A DNA stretch of 64,000 bases, from assembly GCA_002720855.1 (NCBI GenBank), contig PBIN01000003.1:62001-126000 (forward strand), written 5' to 3'. Numbering within the stretch: the stretch's first letter is position 1; each line of letters opens with the position of its first letter. The position numbers and the translations under genes are program-made. The notes beneath the pieces were generated by a model that was given only the letters and a program-made list of their open reading frames with translations, had not been told where the DNA came from and ran no database searches. Of the stretch, positions 16,861-25,023 are shown one piece after another. The stretch comes from Rhodospirillaceae bacterium (lineage in GTDB: Bacteria > Pseudomonadota > Alphaproteobacteria > MPNO01 > UBA2964).

Positions 16861-17729
16861 TGGAACCCAGTCGTTATGGACCGTTTCCTTACACCCCGAT
16901 CAATCGACGACCCAAACTCAAGTGGCCTAATGGTGCCCGCGTTGCAGTTTGGATAGCGCCCAATCTGGAGTTTTTCCCCCTAGATGAGCCCATTCCGGGC
17001 TCTCGCTATAGCTATACGCCGGAAGTTTCTTCATGGGCGACGCGTGATTATGGCGCCCGGGTCGGCGTGTTTCGGATTATGGACGTCTTATCGAAGCGCA
17101 ATATCAAGGCGACCTGCACGCTCAACTCAGAGGTTTGCGACGCCTATCCGGAAATGATGGAAGATGCCGTTGCGCTGGGTTGGAATTTTATGGGCCACAA
17201 TCAGAGCAATTCCCGGCCCTTTCAGTCGACGCCTCCCGAAAACGATCACGCAATGATTAAGGACGTACTCGCGCGGATTACGGAATGCACGGGAACAAAA
17301 CCGCGCGGCTGGCTGGGATCCGGACTGCAAGAAACATGGGATACATTGGATTATCTCGCAGAAGAAGGGCTGGATTATATCTGCGACTGGACCAATGACG
17401 ATCAACCCTACTTTATGACCGTTGGGGAAAAGAAACTTGTCTCCCTGCCCTATTCGACGGAAATCAACGACCTGCCGCAATTTCGGGCGGGGCGTTCGAA
17501 CGACGAATTTGAAAAAATGATCCGGACACAGTTCGACACGCTCTATGAAGAAGGAGCCGACTCCGGTCGTGTAATGGCAATTTGCCTTCATCCCTTTGTA
17601 ATCGGCGTCTCGCATCGTATCGGTGTGCTCAAATCTGCCCTCGATTATATTCAGGGCCATGATGATGTCTGGTTCGCAACTGCGGAAGAAATTGTCGATG
17701 CCTGGCTGGCATCCGACGCAACTTTTTAA
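16860..17729 (+). CDS. Polysaccharide deacetylase-fold hydrolase (PuuE/allantoinase-like)
   Basis: 289 residues of the NodB-homology/polysaccharide deacetylase superfamily, most like the non-sugar branch that contains PuuE-type allantoinase and related amidohydrolases. Seen: ATRDYGARVGVFRIMDVL, TLNSEVCDAYPE, GHNQSNSRPF and a late ICLHPFVIG with a His likely in the active site. No signal peptide, so cytosolic and unlikely to act on cell-wall sugars. Coupled to the isochorismatase-like gene by a TGATG overlap and followed after 18 bases by a NIPSNAP gene. Confidence 0.8.
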   Translation: MEPSRYGPFPYTPINRRPKLKWPNGARVAVWIAPNLEFFPLDEPIPGSRYSYTPEVSSWATRDYGARVGVFRIMDVLSKRNIKATCTLNSEVCDAYPEMMEDAVALGWNFMGHNQSNSRPFQSTPPENDHAMIKDVLARITECTGTKPRGWLGSGLQETWDTLDYLAEEGLDYICDWTNDDQPYFMTVGEKKLVSLPYSTEINDLPQFRAGRSNDEFEKMIRTQFDTLYEEGADSGRVMAICLHPFVIGVSHRIGVLKSALDYIQGHDDVWFATAEEIVDAWLASDATF

Positions 17730-17747
17730 ACTACACGAGAGAAAACT

Positions 17748-18068
17748 ATGATTATCGACCACCGCACCTATGACTTTCACCCAGGTAAAATGAAGGCGTG
17801 GATCGCCTGTTACGAAGAATACGCTCTGCCCTTGCAAAAGAAGTATCTTGGCAACTTTATCGGATTTTTTACCACCGAAGTTGGTCCGATTAATCAGGTA
17901 ACCTTTATGTGGGGTTTTGAAGATGCAGGTGATCGCGAGCGCCGCCGCGCGGAAATGGAAGCTGATCCAGGCTGGGCGGAGTTTGGACGTCGTAGTGCCG
18001 AACTTGGCGCGTTAAAGCAGCAAACCGACAAGCTCATTCGGCCTGTAAGCTTCTCGCCTCTGCAATAG
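17748..18068 (+). CDS. NIPSNAP family protein
   Basis: 106-residue single ferredoxin-like alpha/beta domain of the NIPSNAP family, opening with MIIDHRTYDFHPGKM and carrying the FxxEVGPxNxVxxMW pattern. Bacterial NIPSNAPs often sit in catabolic operons without a defined reaction. It follows the deacetylase-fold gene by 18 bases in the same operon, and its stop is three bases from the stop of the convergent carboxymuconolactone-decarboxylase-family gene. Confidence 0.8.
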   Translation: MIIDHRTYDFHPGKMKAWIACYEEYALPLQKKYLGNFIGFFTTEVGPINQVTFMWGFEDAGDRERRRAEMEADPGWAEFGRRSAELGALKQQTDKLIRPVSFSPLQ

Positions 18069-18071
18069 CTT

Positions 18072-18620
18072 TTAATCTCCAAGCGGTTTTGCGCCGCCCG
18101 GCACTTCGATATCAAAGATATTGAGGGTGATGGCGATCAGATTGTAGTGGCCGAGTAGGCCGGCAAGATCGACTGCGCCCTGTTGTCCATGCCGGTCAAC
18201 AACCTTCTGAAACGTCTCGTCGCTGACGCGATTACTCGCGTAGAGCTCCTTGCTGAACTGGTAAATCTCCTGTTCAGCCGGATTATCGAATGCTGGCTCT
18301 TCGCCAATTCGAATGGCGTCGATCACTTTCTGCGAAACGCCCGCTCTCAATGCCTCACTCTCATGAGCAAACCATTCGTACTGCGCTTTCAAATGGTGGG
18401 CAGTCACGAGGATAGCTATTTCTCTTAAATCCCAGGGGATCGAACATTCATACCGGACGAATTGTCCTAATTTTTGAACTTTATCTGCTAACTCTGGGCT
18501 ATCCAATAACGCCAAAAACGGCCCTCTTACACCACCGCGCGGACCGCCAGCGATGTCGTCATAAACCTTCTGTTGTTCAACTGTCATTTCGTCGCGCGGC
18601 GTTTCAACCAAGCGTGCCAT
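18072..18620 (-). CDS. Carboxymuconolactone decarboxylase family protein
   Basis: 182 residues with the CMD/AhpD helical core (ELADKVQKLGQFVRY, REIAILVTAHH, EWFAHESEALRAG). The redox CxxC of AhpD is absent, so a lyase or binding role is more likely than peroxidase support. GGAG lies upstream of the ATG. It is downstream of the molybdenum hydroxylase gene (29-base gap, same strand) and may end the operon that starts with the nitrile-hydratase-like genes. Confidence 0.85.
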   Translation of the reverse strand: MARLVETPRDEMTVEQQKVYDDIAGGPRGGVRGPFLALLDSPELADKVQKLGQFVRYECSIPWDLREIAILVTAHHLKAQYEWFAHESEALRAGVSQKVIDAIRIGEEPAFDNPAEQEIYQFSKELYASNRVSDETFQKVVDRHGQQGAVDLAGLLGHYNLIAITLNIFDIEVPGGAKPLGD

Positions 18621-18649
18621 TTACCAGACTCCTATAAATACGGCGGCTT

Positions 18650-20983
18650 TCAGCCTGCCTTTTGAATTTGCTCTATCAGATCCGAGGGTGTGATCGGATA
18701 TTTATTGAGTTGCACATTGAAGGGTTCAAGGGCGTTTTCTATGGCTGACAGAATCGACGGCGCCGCTGTCATAACACCGCACTCGCCAACGCCTTTCACA
18801 CCGATGGGGTTACGATCCGTCGCAGATTCTTGATGTATGATTTCGTAATTCGGCACTTCGGGCGCCGTGGGAATCAGATACTCGCCGAGATTTGTCGATT
18901 GCGGCATCGCCTGATCGTCATAAATCATATTCTCGAATAAAGCATGTCCCAACCCAAGCGTAACACCGCCATGAACCTGTCCATCGACAATAATGGGGTT
19001 AATCAACGTGCCGCTATCATGCACGATGACATAGCGATTTATGTGCACATGTCCGGTTCCGATATCGACCTCCAGCTCCGCACCATGCGCGCCGTTCGCA
19101 TAGGCGACATTGTCAGGCATGAAGCTAGATTCAGCCTCCAGGCCGGGTGTGATGCCTTCGGGCAGCGCATAACCAGGGACACCTGCAACGGCTCCGGCAA
19201 TCTGACGGAAATCTACCGACATATCAGGCACTCCTTTAACGAATACCTTGCCGTCGCGTAACTCCAAATCCTCTCCAGACGCTTCCAGAAGATGCGCTGC
19301 TATTGCCAATACCTTTTTGCGTACGGCTGTTGCGGCCAAATGAATAGAAGAGCCAGCACAAACAGTTTGCCGGCTCGCAAAACCGCCAAACCCTTGCGTA
19401 ACGTTCTGAGTATCGCCATGAACAAGAGAGACTTTATCCGGACTAACACCGAGCTGATCGGCAACAATCTGCGACATGGCGGTTTGAAAGCCCTGCCCCA
19501 TAGCAATGCCACCGGTATAGACAGAAATTTTTCCGGACGTACCAATCCGTACGATGCCGGTTTCAAAGGGTCCGCGGCCTGTGGGCTTTACATAATTGGC
19601 CATGCCAAAGCCGAGATAGCGCCCTTCTGCACGGGCACTTTCCTGTCGCGAAGAAAAATTTTCGAAATCCATGGCTTTGAGAAGATCAATCTGACACTTC
19701 TCATAATTGCCGCTGTCATAAATGATCGGCTGCCCAGCCTGTGTTTTTAGGGGGTGCTCATAGGGCATATCTTGCGGTCGGATAAGATTGCGCTCCCGCA
19801 TCACTGTTCGATCAAGCCCGGCGGCATCAGCGATTTTGTCGACCATCCGCTCCATTGTGAAACAACCCTGCGGATGCCCTGCACCACGCATCGAGGTCGA
19901 GGGCACTTTGTTCGTATGGGCAATAACGACGTTCAACGCGTAATTTGGAATAACGTAGGGGCCAAGGATTGTCGTTGCCGCACTGAAAGGGATATTGAAC
20001 CCTCGTGCCGTATAGGCACCCTGGTCATGGTACATTTGGCCACGAAGGCCAAGGATTCTGCCATCGGCATCAGCCGCCATCTCGACATCCCAAAACTGAT
20101 CACGCTCCTGCGTCGTCGTTATGAGATGTTCCCTTCGATCCTCTACAAACTTGATCGGTCGCTCCAGTAGCATCGTAGCAGCGCTGATAACGGCGTCTTC
20201 GGGGTAGAATAGAAGTTTGGGTCCAAATCCGCCGCCAATGTTTGGTACGATTACCCTAATCTGGGACTCATCAAGTCCAAGCAGATAAACGAGCACACTG
20301 CGATGCGAATGTGGCGCCTGGCACGAACTCCACATCGTGAAAGTCTGCCGGATCGGATCATAACGCGCGATGCTGCCGCGACATTCCATCGAGTTCGATA
20401 CACCGCGATGCTGGTATAGTTCCGAAGAGACTACGAATGCAGCATCGGCAAACGCCTTTTCAACATCACCGTGGCCGAACTGAAGGTCATGTACGATGTT
20501 TCCGGGCTCGGTTTGGCGTGAATTTACCGGCGGTGCATCTGGTTCCGCAGCTTTCCTTGGGTCTGAAAGTACCGGCAATGGGTCGTATTCCACCATAACC
20601 AACTGTGCGGCATCTTCTGCGATATAGCGGTTTTCCGCAACAACGGCGGCGACCGGCTCGCCAACGTAACAAACCTCATCGCGGGCAAGAATGTAGGGTC
20701 CGACATCTACGCGTTCACCAGGGTTCGGAAAATTCTCTGGCACGCGTTCCTGTGAAAGAACGGGCAGCAAATCGTCGATGGTAAATACGCCAGCCACACC
20801 GGGAACATCCCTAGCGGCTGATACATCTATCGATGATATTTTTGCATGGGCAACCTGGCTGCGAACTACAGCAAGATGCAACAGGCCTTCCATTTGAATA
20901 TCGTCGATAAATGTTGCCTCGCCCGCCAACAGGGTTTCGTCTTCAAGACGAAGCATTTTTTTGCCGACAAAGGTGTCGGGCAT
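18650..20983 (-). CDS. Molybdenum hydroxylase large subunit (xanthine dehydrogenase/CoxL family), copy 1
   Basis: 777-residue molybdopterin-binding subunit of the xanthine dehydrogenase family. Seen: N-terminal a/b hammerhead domain (DETLLAGEATFIDDI), GGGFGPK (molybdopterin loop), RGAGHPQG near the substrate channel and the catalytic Glu in GVKGVGECG near the C terminus. Such enzymes hydroxylate aldehydes or N-heteroaromatics with water as oxygen source. The usual 2Fe-2S and FAD subunits are not adjacent. It follows the nitrile-hydratase-like alpha gene by 43 bases on the same strand, so hydroxylation and C-N hydration may act on one substrate (inference). Confidence 0.9.
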   Translation of the reverse strand: MPDTFVGKKMLRLEDETLLAGEATFIDDIQMEGLLHLAVVRSQVAHAKISSIDVSAARDVPGVAGVFTIDDLLPVLSQERVPENFPNPGERVDVGPYILARDEVCYVGEPVAAVVAENRYIAEDAAQLVMVEYDPLPVLSDPRKAAEPDAPPVNSRQTEPGNIVHDLQFGHGDVEKAFADAAFVVSSELYQHRGVSNSMECRGSIARYDPIRQTFTMWSSCQAPHSHRSVLVYLLGLDESQIRVIVPNIGGGFGPKLLFYPEDAVISAATMLLERPIKFVEDRREHLITTTQERDQFWDVEMAADADGRILGLRGQMYHDQGAYTARGFNIPFSAATTILGPYVIPNYALNVVIAHTNKVPSTSMRGAGHPQGCFTMERMVDKIADAAGLDRTVMRERNLIRPQDMPYEHPLKTQAGQPIIYDSGNYEKCQIDLLKAMDFENFSSRQESARAEGRYLGFGMANYVKPTGRGPFETGIVRIGTSGKISVYTGGIAMGQGFQTAMSQIVADQLGVSPDKVSLVHGDTQNVTQGFGGFASRQTVCAGSSIHLAATAVRKKVLAIAAHLLEASGEDLELRDGKVFVKGVPDMSVDFRQIAGAVAGVPGYALPEGITPGLEAESSFMPDNVAYANGAHGAELEVDIGTGHVHINRYVIVHDSGTLINPIIVDGQVHGGVTLGLGHALFENMIYDDQAMPQSTNLGEYLIPTAPEVPNYEIIHQESATDRNPIGVKGVGECGVMTAAPSILSAIENALEPFNVQLNKYPITPSDLIEQIQKAG

Positions 20984-21026
20984 AGAACTAACTCCGATCT
21001 CTAATTACTACGCGCGCGAATAACGA

Positions 21027-21683
21027 TCAGGATGCAGTCGGGTTGGATACACCTACCATCGTATCTCTGGTGACTATGGACGCGAGCTGCTCCTCAGTCC
21101 AGTCATCCGTGCCCTCGGGTCTGCGTGGGATTACAAGATAGCGCAAATCAGCCAGACTATCATGGACCCTTACCGTCATGTCATCGGGAACTTCAGTTCC
21201 AAACTCGGACAAAACCTTTCTTGGCTCAATGATGACTCTCGAACGATAACTCTTGCTGCGATACCAATCGGGCGGCATACCAAGCACGGCCCGCGGATAA
21301 CAGGAGCAAAGCGTGCACACCACGACGTTTTGTACGTCGTCGGTATTCTCGACGACCGTCATTTTTGCAGCGCCCGCATCGATATCGAGCTCTGCGAGAG
21401 CAGAATTCCCGTCATCAAGCAGGCGTTGTTTGAACTCTGGGTCAGTCCAGGCTTTCGCGATTACCTTGGCCCCATCGGATTTCTCCAAAGACTCAACTTT
21501 TTCCTGCGCTGCCCGTAACTCTTCAGGTGTCAAATGACCGCGCTCCATAAGAAGTTCCCGCATGGCATAGGTCATTAACTCATACCGGCTTGGGTCTGAA
21601 TCCTCGATATTGGGCTGGAAAGTCAGATCGTGATCGTGGTCGTGATCATGATCGTGCTCATGTGTTCCGCGTTCTTCAGCCAT
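21027..21683 (-). CDS. Nitrile hydratase alpha / thiocyanate hydrolase gamma-like metal subunit
   Basis: 218 residues carrying the metal site CTLCSC (C123, C126, C128), in which Thr rather than Ser at the second place is typical of cobalt(III) enzymes. It ends with the family's RDTMVGV motif. The N terminus is a striking run of alternating His and Asp (residues 8-19), perhaps for metal capture. Start chosen at 21683 because AAAGGAGAG precedes it; an upstream in-frame start at 21725 adds 14 unlikely residues. Encoded 23 bases after the beta-C-like gene. Hydrates nitriles, or hydrolyses thiocyanate in related enzymes. Confidence 0.88.
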   Translation of the reverse strand: MAEERGTHEHDHDHDHDHDLTFQPNIEDSDPSRYELMTYAMRELLMERGHLTPEELRAAQEKVESLEKSDGAKVIAKAWTDPEFKQRLLDDGNSALAELDIDAGAAKMTVVENTDDVQNVVVCTLCSCYPRAVLGMPPDWYRSKSYRSRVIIEPRKVLSEFGTEVPDDMTVRVHDSLADLRYLVIPRRPEGTDDWTEEQLASIVTRDTMVGVSNPTAS

Positions 21684-21706
21684 TTTCTCTCTCCTTTCGT
21701 CCCGAT

Positions 21707-21991
21707 TTATGCGGGTAACAACCAATGTTCGTAAATATCCACATCAACGGTGTCAGTCTCGGGGCCGGAGTAATTTGGCCAGACATGACTTTGTTTGAAC
21801 CGTACACGATAGAGCGTTTTTTTCGGCAAACCGTCAAAACCATAGGCGAGTTCTTCGGGATTAGCGAAATCCCCGCAAACTCGTTCGATCTCCCCGACTT
21901 TGCCACGAATATAAAAAGGTGTGCGCCGATGTCCCGGCGGATGGGTGGCAATGACTTGGACTGCGTCACCTGGTGCGAAACTCCCACTCAT
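21707..21991 (-). CDS. Nitrile hydratase beta C-terminal-domain-like subunit
   Basis: 94 residues equal to the SH3-like C-terminal domain of nitrile hydratase beta, as a separate protein. Typical blocks are GDAVQV, RTPFYIRGKVGEI and LYRVRF, ending DVDIYEHWLLPA. The Arg in the RTPFYIRG segment corresponds to those contacting the oxidised cysteines in known enzymes. Its ATG overlaps the stop of the beta-N-like gene (ATGA), so the two halves are translationally coupled. This split is known from thiocyanate hydrolase and toyocamycin nitrile hydratase. Confidence 0.87.
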   Translation of the reverse strand: MSGSFAPGDAVQVIATHPPGHRRTPFYIRGKVGEIERVCGDFANPEELAYGFDGLPKKTLYRVRFKQSHVWPNYSGPETDTVDVDIYEHWLLPA

Positions 21992-22326
21992 TCTCTTGCC
22001 TCCGCCATACGTTGCTCAATTTCTTTCATACGATCTTCCAGCTCTTCTTCAGTAAACAAACCTTTTTCAACGAGGATTATTTTCATCGACTCTGTGGACC
22101 GTTCGTAATAGTCGAGATCGCTATAGAGGGGCTCACCCATCTGTTCACGGGCACGCCTGGTCTCATCAGTCACATAAATATGCCGACCGGCAGCACCCAA
22201 TGCATTGCTGATCGCTGTAGACATGCGTTCCCACGGTTTCATCTCCGTGGCGTTTGGATCAATAGCACCGTAATCCTTACCGCCAATGTCATGATAACCC
22301 CGGCGCGGATCGTCTGTATCTGCCAT
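21988..22326 (-). CDS. Nitrile hydratase beta N-terminal-domain-like subunit
   Basis: 112 residues matching the helical N-terminal domain of nitrile hydratase beta / thiocyanate hydrolase beta. The family opening HDIGG is near residue 11, followed by MKPWERMSTAISNAL. Start chosen at 22326 after GGGAGG; the frame stays open upstream without homology. First gene of the three-subunit operon (beta-N, beta-C, alpha), then the molybdenum hydroxylase. No activator (P15K or P14K-like) gene is visible next to it. Confidence 0.85.
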   Translation of the reverse strand: MADTDDPRRGYHDIGGKDYGAIDPNATEMKPWERMSTAISNALGAAGRHIYVTDETRRAREQMGEPLYSDLDYYERSTESMKIILVEKGLFTEEELEDRMKEIEQRMAEARE

Positions 22327-22369
22327 ATTAAGCACCTCCCAACTTGTGACACGCATTTTCCCATATTGC

Positions 22370-22404
22370 GTCGGCTGGTCAACAGAACTCGTCCTTTGAC
22401 CGAC
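22370..22404. promoter_or_regulatory. Imperfect dyad in the divergent promoter region of the nitrile-hydratase-like operon
   Basis: GGTCAA (22377-22382) and TTGACC (22396-22401) form an inverted repeat with a 13-base spacer, and GTCGG/CCGAC at 22370-22374 and 22400-22404 extend the symmetry. It lies between two divergent genes, so it could be a shared operator. Sequence evidence only. Confidence 0.3.
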
Positions 22405-22454
22405 AATCCAGCGCCTTCTATATTTCATTCAACACTGAAATAGGGGGAAACGAC

Positions 22455-23324
22455 ATGGATGGCAGCATTTATCGCAGCTACGACCAGGAAACGCTAAATA
22501 AACTTTATGACAATCGAAACCGCTTCCCCGATACCGACGAACGCAAGGCTGCCCAGTCAAAAGGTTCCGACGAAGCTAAGGCTGATTATGAATGCCGCCT
22601 AGATATCAGGTACGGTGACGGGGACGCGGATGTTCTCGATATATATTTAGCCGACGGGAATGGACCGCATCCTGTCCACGTGTTCTTTCACGGCGGATAT
22701 TGGAAATCGAACACCAAAGATGATTTTGGATTTGCTGCCAAGCCGTTCGTCCCCTATGGAATTACAACGGTTGTGGCCGAATATCCCTTAATACCTTCAG
22801 TGCGCATGGACACGCTGATCGATCGCTGTCGTGCTTCATTGGAATGGACATGGCGCAATGCGGAGCGTTTCGGCGGCGACCAGAACAACATCACGATTTC
22901 GGGGCACTCCGCGGGCGGTCACATCACAGCCATGATGATGCAAACTGACTGGCCGTCATACGGTGAGGGATTACCAAAAGACCTGATAAAAGGCGGCTGC
23001 AGTATTAGTGGCGTCAGTGACCTGGAACCGGTCAGACTTTCTTCCCAAAATGACGACATGCAACTTGGGGAGAAGGAAGCGGCTGATTTTAGTCCGCTGT
23101 TTATGGACCCGATCCATCCCGGCCCCCTGCTTGCAGTTGCAGGCAATTTGGAAGGCGACGAGTTCGTAAGACAAACTTCTGATCTGGCGGAAGCCTGGTC
23201 CGCAAAAGGGATGAACGTCGAGTGTTGGATCATGGAAGAGAAACACCATTTTACGACAATAAATCAATATCTTGACCCCGAAAGCGAGCTATCCAGCGCT
23301 GTTCGGGGTTTGGCAGGGAAATAG
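22455..23324 (+). CDS. Alpha/beta hydrolase (kynurenine formamidase / BD-FAE-like)
   Basis: 289-residue alpha/beta hydrolase. The oxyanion-hole motif HGGYW (~78-82) and nucleophile elbow GHSAGGH (~153-159) match arylformamidase-like and small esterase families; an Asp and a late His (KHHFTTI) complete a probable triad. No signal peptide. Divergent from the nitrile-hydratase-like operon and followed after 20 bases by a substrate-binding-fold protein. Formamidase or amidase chemistry would fit, but the substrate is unknown. Confidence 0.85.
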   Translation: MDGSIYRSYDQETLNKLYDNRNRFPDTDERKAAQSKGSDEAKADYECRLDIRYGDGDADVLDIYLADGNGPHPVHVFFHGGYWKSNTKDDFGFAAKPFVPYGITTVVAEYPLIPSVRMDTLIDRCRASLEWTWRNAERFGGDQNNITISGHSAGGHITAMMMQTDWPSYGEGLPKDLIKGGCSISGVSDLEPVRLSSQNDDMQLGEKEAADFSPLFMDPIHPGPLLAVAGNLEGDEFVRQTSDLAEAWSAKGMNVECWIMEEKHHFTTINQYLDPESELSSAVRGLAGK

Positions 23325-23344
23325 ACAGAAATTAGGAATCAAGA

Positions 23345-24256
23345 ATGATCACTTTTAAGGTTGGCGAGGCTTCGCCCGCGAATACGTTTTTTGCAATTTG
23401 GATGGCGGAAGCAGCCGGTCTTTACAAAGATAACGGCCTCGATTTTGAAATTGTCAAAATGGTGGGCGGCAGCGAAACGGGTCCGGCGCTGTCATCGGAT
23501 CGTATCCAATTAATGCATATTGGTATGTCGTCCGTCGTCAGAGCCAATTCTGCTGGATTCGATGTGACAACTATCGGCTCACTGAGCAATGTCATCCGCA
23601 GCACGCTCTTCGCTGCGCCGGGCGTTGGCAGCATTGATGATGTCAAAGGCGGCGATGTTGGAATAAGCAGTGCTGGCTCGGAAAGTGAGCTCTCGACCGT
23701 CGTCGCGCTCCAGAAACTGGGACTGACTCGCGACGACATTACTTTTCGCGAAATTGGTGTCGAGAGGCTTTCTCATCTCAAAAACGGAACCGTCAAGGCA
23801 ACCATGCTAGGCGAACCTCTCCGCAGCGTGGCATTGGGCGAAGATATGAAAGTTCTATGCGATTTGTTGGTGGACCGAATGCCATGGCTATACAGCGGCC
23901 TCGTCGTCGACAAGTCATATTTGGCAGACAACCGTGACGCTGTTCTTCGGTTTATGCGCGCGACTGTTGAAGCCAATTATCTTGCAGTGGCTGACGCGGA
24001 ACGCGCGAAACCGGTGATGGCGGAGGTTCTCGAGATCACAGACCCAAAAAATCTCGATATCACGTATGACAACTTCAAGACTTATACGCCCTTAAACGCT
24101 GAACCTACCGTTGAAGGTGGCAAAAACATTATGGGAACAGTCGAGGCCGAGAATAAAAGCGACAATATTGACGATTATATGGATCAGTCAGTCCATGAGG
24201 AATTGTTAGATAGCGGCTTTTTCGACGAGATGAAGGTGAAATACAACGTCGGTTAA
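23345..24256 (+). CDS. Substrate-binding-protein-fold protein (NMT1/SsuA-like) without signal peptide
   Basis: 303 residues resembling ABC substrate-binding proteins of the NMT1/SsuA type (ANTFFAIWMAEAAGLYKDNGLDFEIV, then MHIGMSSVVRANSAG). It begins MITFKVGEA with no signal peptide or lipobox, so by sequence it is cytosolic. No ABC permease or ATPase gene is nearby. Together with the two dihydroxyphthalate-decarboxylase-like proteins it makes three signal-less proteins of this fold in the window, which argues for an enzymatic or sensing role rather than import. Converges on cbtA. Confidence 0.75.
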   Translation: MITFKVGEASPANTFFAIWMAEAAGLYKDNGLDFEIVKMVGGSETGPALSSDRIQLMHIGMSSVVRANSAGFDVTTIGSLSNVIRSTLFAAPGVGSIDDVKGGDVGISSAGSESELSTVVALQKLGLTRDDITFREIGVERLSHLKNGTVKATMLGEPLRSVALGEDMKVLCDLLVDRMPWLYSGLVVDKSYLADNRDAVLRFMRATVEANYLAVADAERAKPVMAEVLEITDPKNLDITYDNFKTYTPLNAEPTVEGGKNIMGTVEAENKSDNIDDYMDQSVHEELLDSGFFDEMKVKYNVG

Positions 24257-24278
24257 ATTGCACCGACTAAGGAGTTTA

Positions 24279-25007
24279 TCAGCTTCGTTCTTCGAACCAC
24301 TGCCAGAACGTCCCTGATAACCAACCGAGCATTGCCCAGAAAATTGCGGCTGTAACCATAGACGCAGCAGCAAAATGTCCGGCAATTTCCGGAGGCACAT
24401 TCCCCCCGATACGCGCTGGTTGCGGCGCACCGATAATGTGAGGTAATGCCATCAAGACAATACCGGCTATTACCCAAACAGCTCCCTTCCGGAAGACCAG
24501 TAGCCATAGCCCAGCCGCCGTCGCTGCAACGCATAGAACCCACCAGCCTTGTCGCGGTGCAAGTTCGGCCGCGAGTGCGCCTGGAACTTCAGGGGGTAAG
24601 CCCAAGGCTGGCGCCAGAGATATCACACCGAATCCGGCCATACCCCAAATAACCCCCACCCGACCGTCGATGGTTCCGGTACTCAGGGAATAACAAGCAA
24701 CCAGAATTAGGGAGAAACCTATTCCCAATAATATATTTGCAAGAGTTGTGGAGAACGTTCGTTCCCAACCATCCGCAGGGCCCCAGGCCTCATGTTCATC
24801 CTTTGCATCACCGCCGCTCTTGCCATGGGCCAATATCAATAAAGGATTTTTATACGCACTTTGCTTTTGGCCATCAGCAGCAGGTTGTCCTTCAAACTGC
24901 TCCGCATGCAGAATGATTGGCGTTGTCGTGAATTCATGGACAACGGAAATTCCGAGACCGGCAAAAAATCCGGCAAGAAGCGCTGTCGCAAAAATACGCC
25001 GAAACAT
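24279..25007 (-). CDS. cbtA: Cobalt transporter CbtA
   Basis: 242-residue membrane protein of the CbtA family, with about five hydrophobic segments. It begins MFRRIFATALLAGFFAG and has a His-containing periplasmic stretch near residues 60-75. Encoded 16 bases after cbtB, the standard partner. CbtAB is a predicted cobalt uptake system, often B12-regulated. Its closeness to a cobalt-type hydratase operon is suggestive of metal supply. Confidence 0.88.
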   Translation of the reverse strand: MFRRIFATALLAGFFAGLGISVVHEFTTTPIILHAEQFEGQPAADGQKQSAYKNPLLILAHGKSGGDAKDEHEAWGPADGWERTFSTTLANILLGIGFSLILVACYSLSTGTIDGRVGVIWGMAGFGVISLAPALGLPPEVPGALAAELAPRQGWWVLCVAATAAGLWLLVFRKGAVWVIAGIVLMALPHIIGAPQPARIGGNVPPEIAGHFAAASMVTAAIFWAMLGWLSGTFWQWFEERS

Positions 25008-25023
25008 GGCCCGCTACACAGGT

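Noticed and set aside
17127-17837. 236-residue open frame on the minus strand
   Set aside because: Opposite to the well-supported polysaccharide-deacetylase-fold gene; composition looks like a shadow frame.
21625-21665. GATCGTG-like short tandem repeat
   Set aside because: It encodes the His-Asp run of the hydratase metal subunit and is explained by that.
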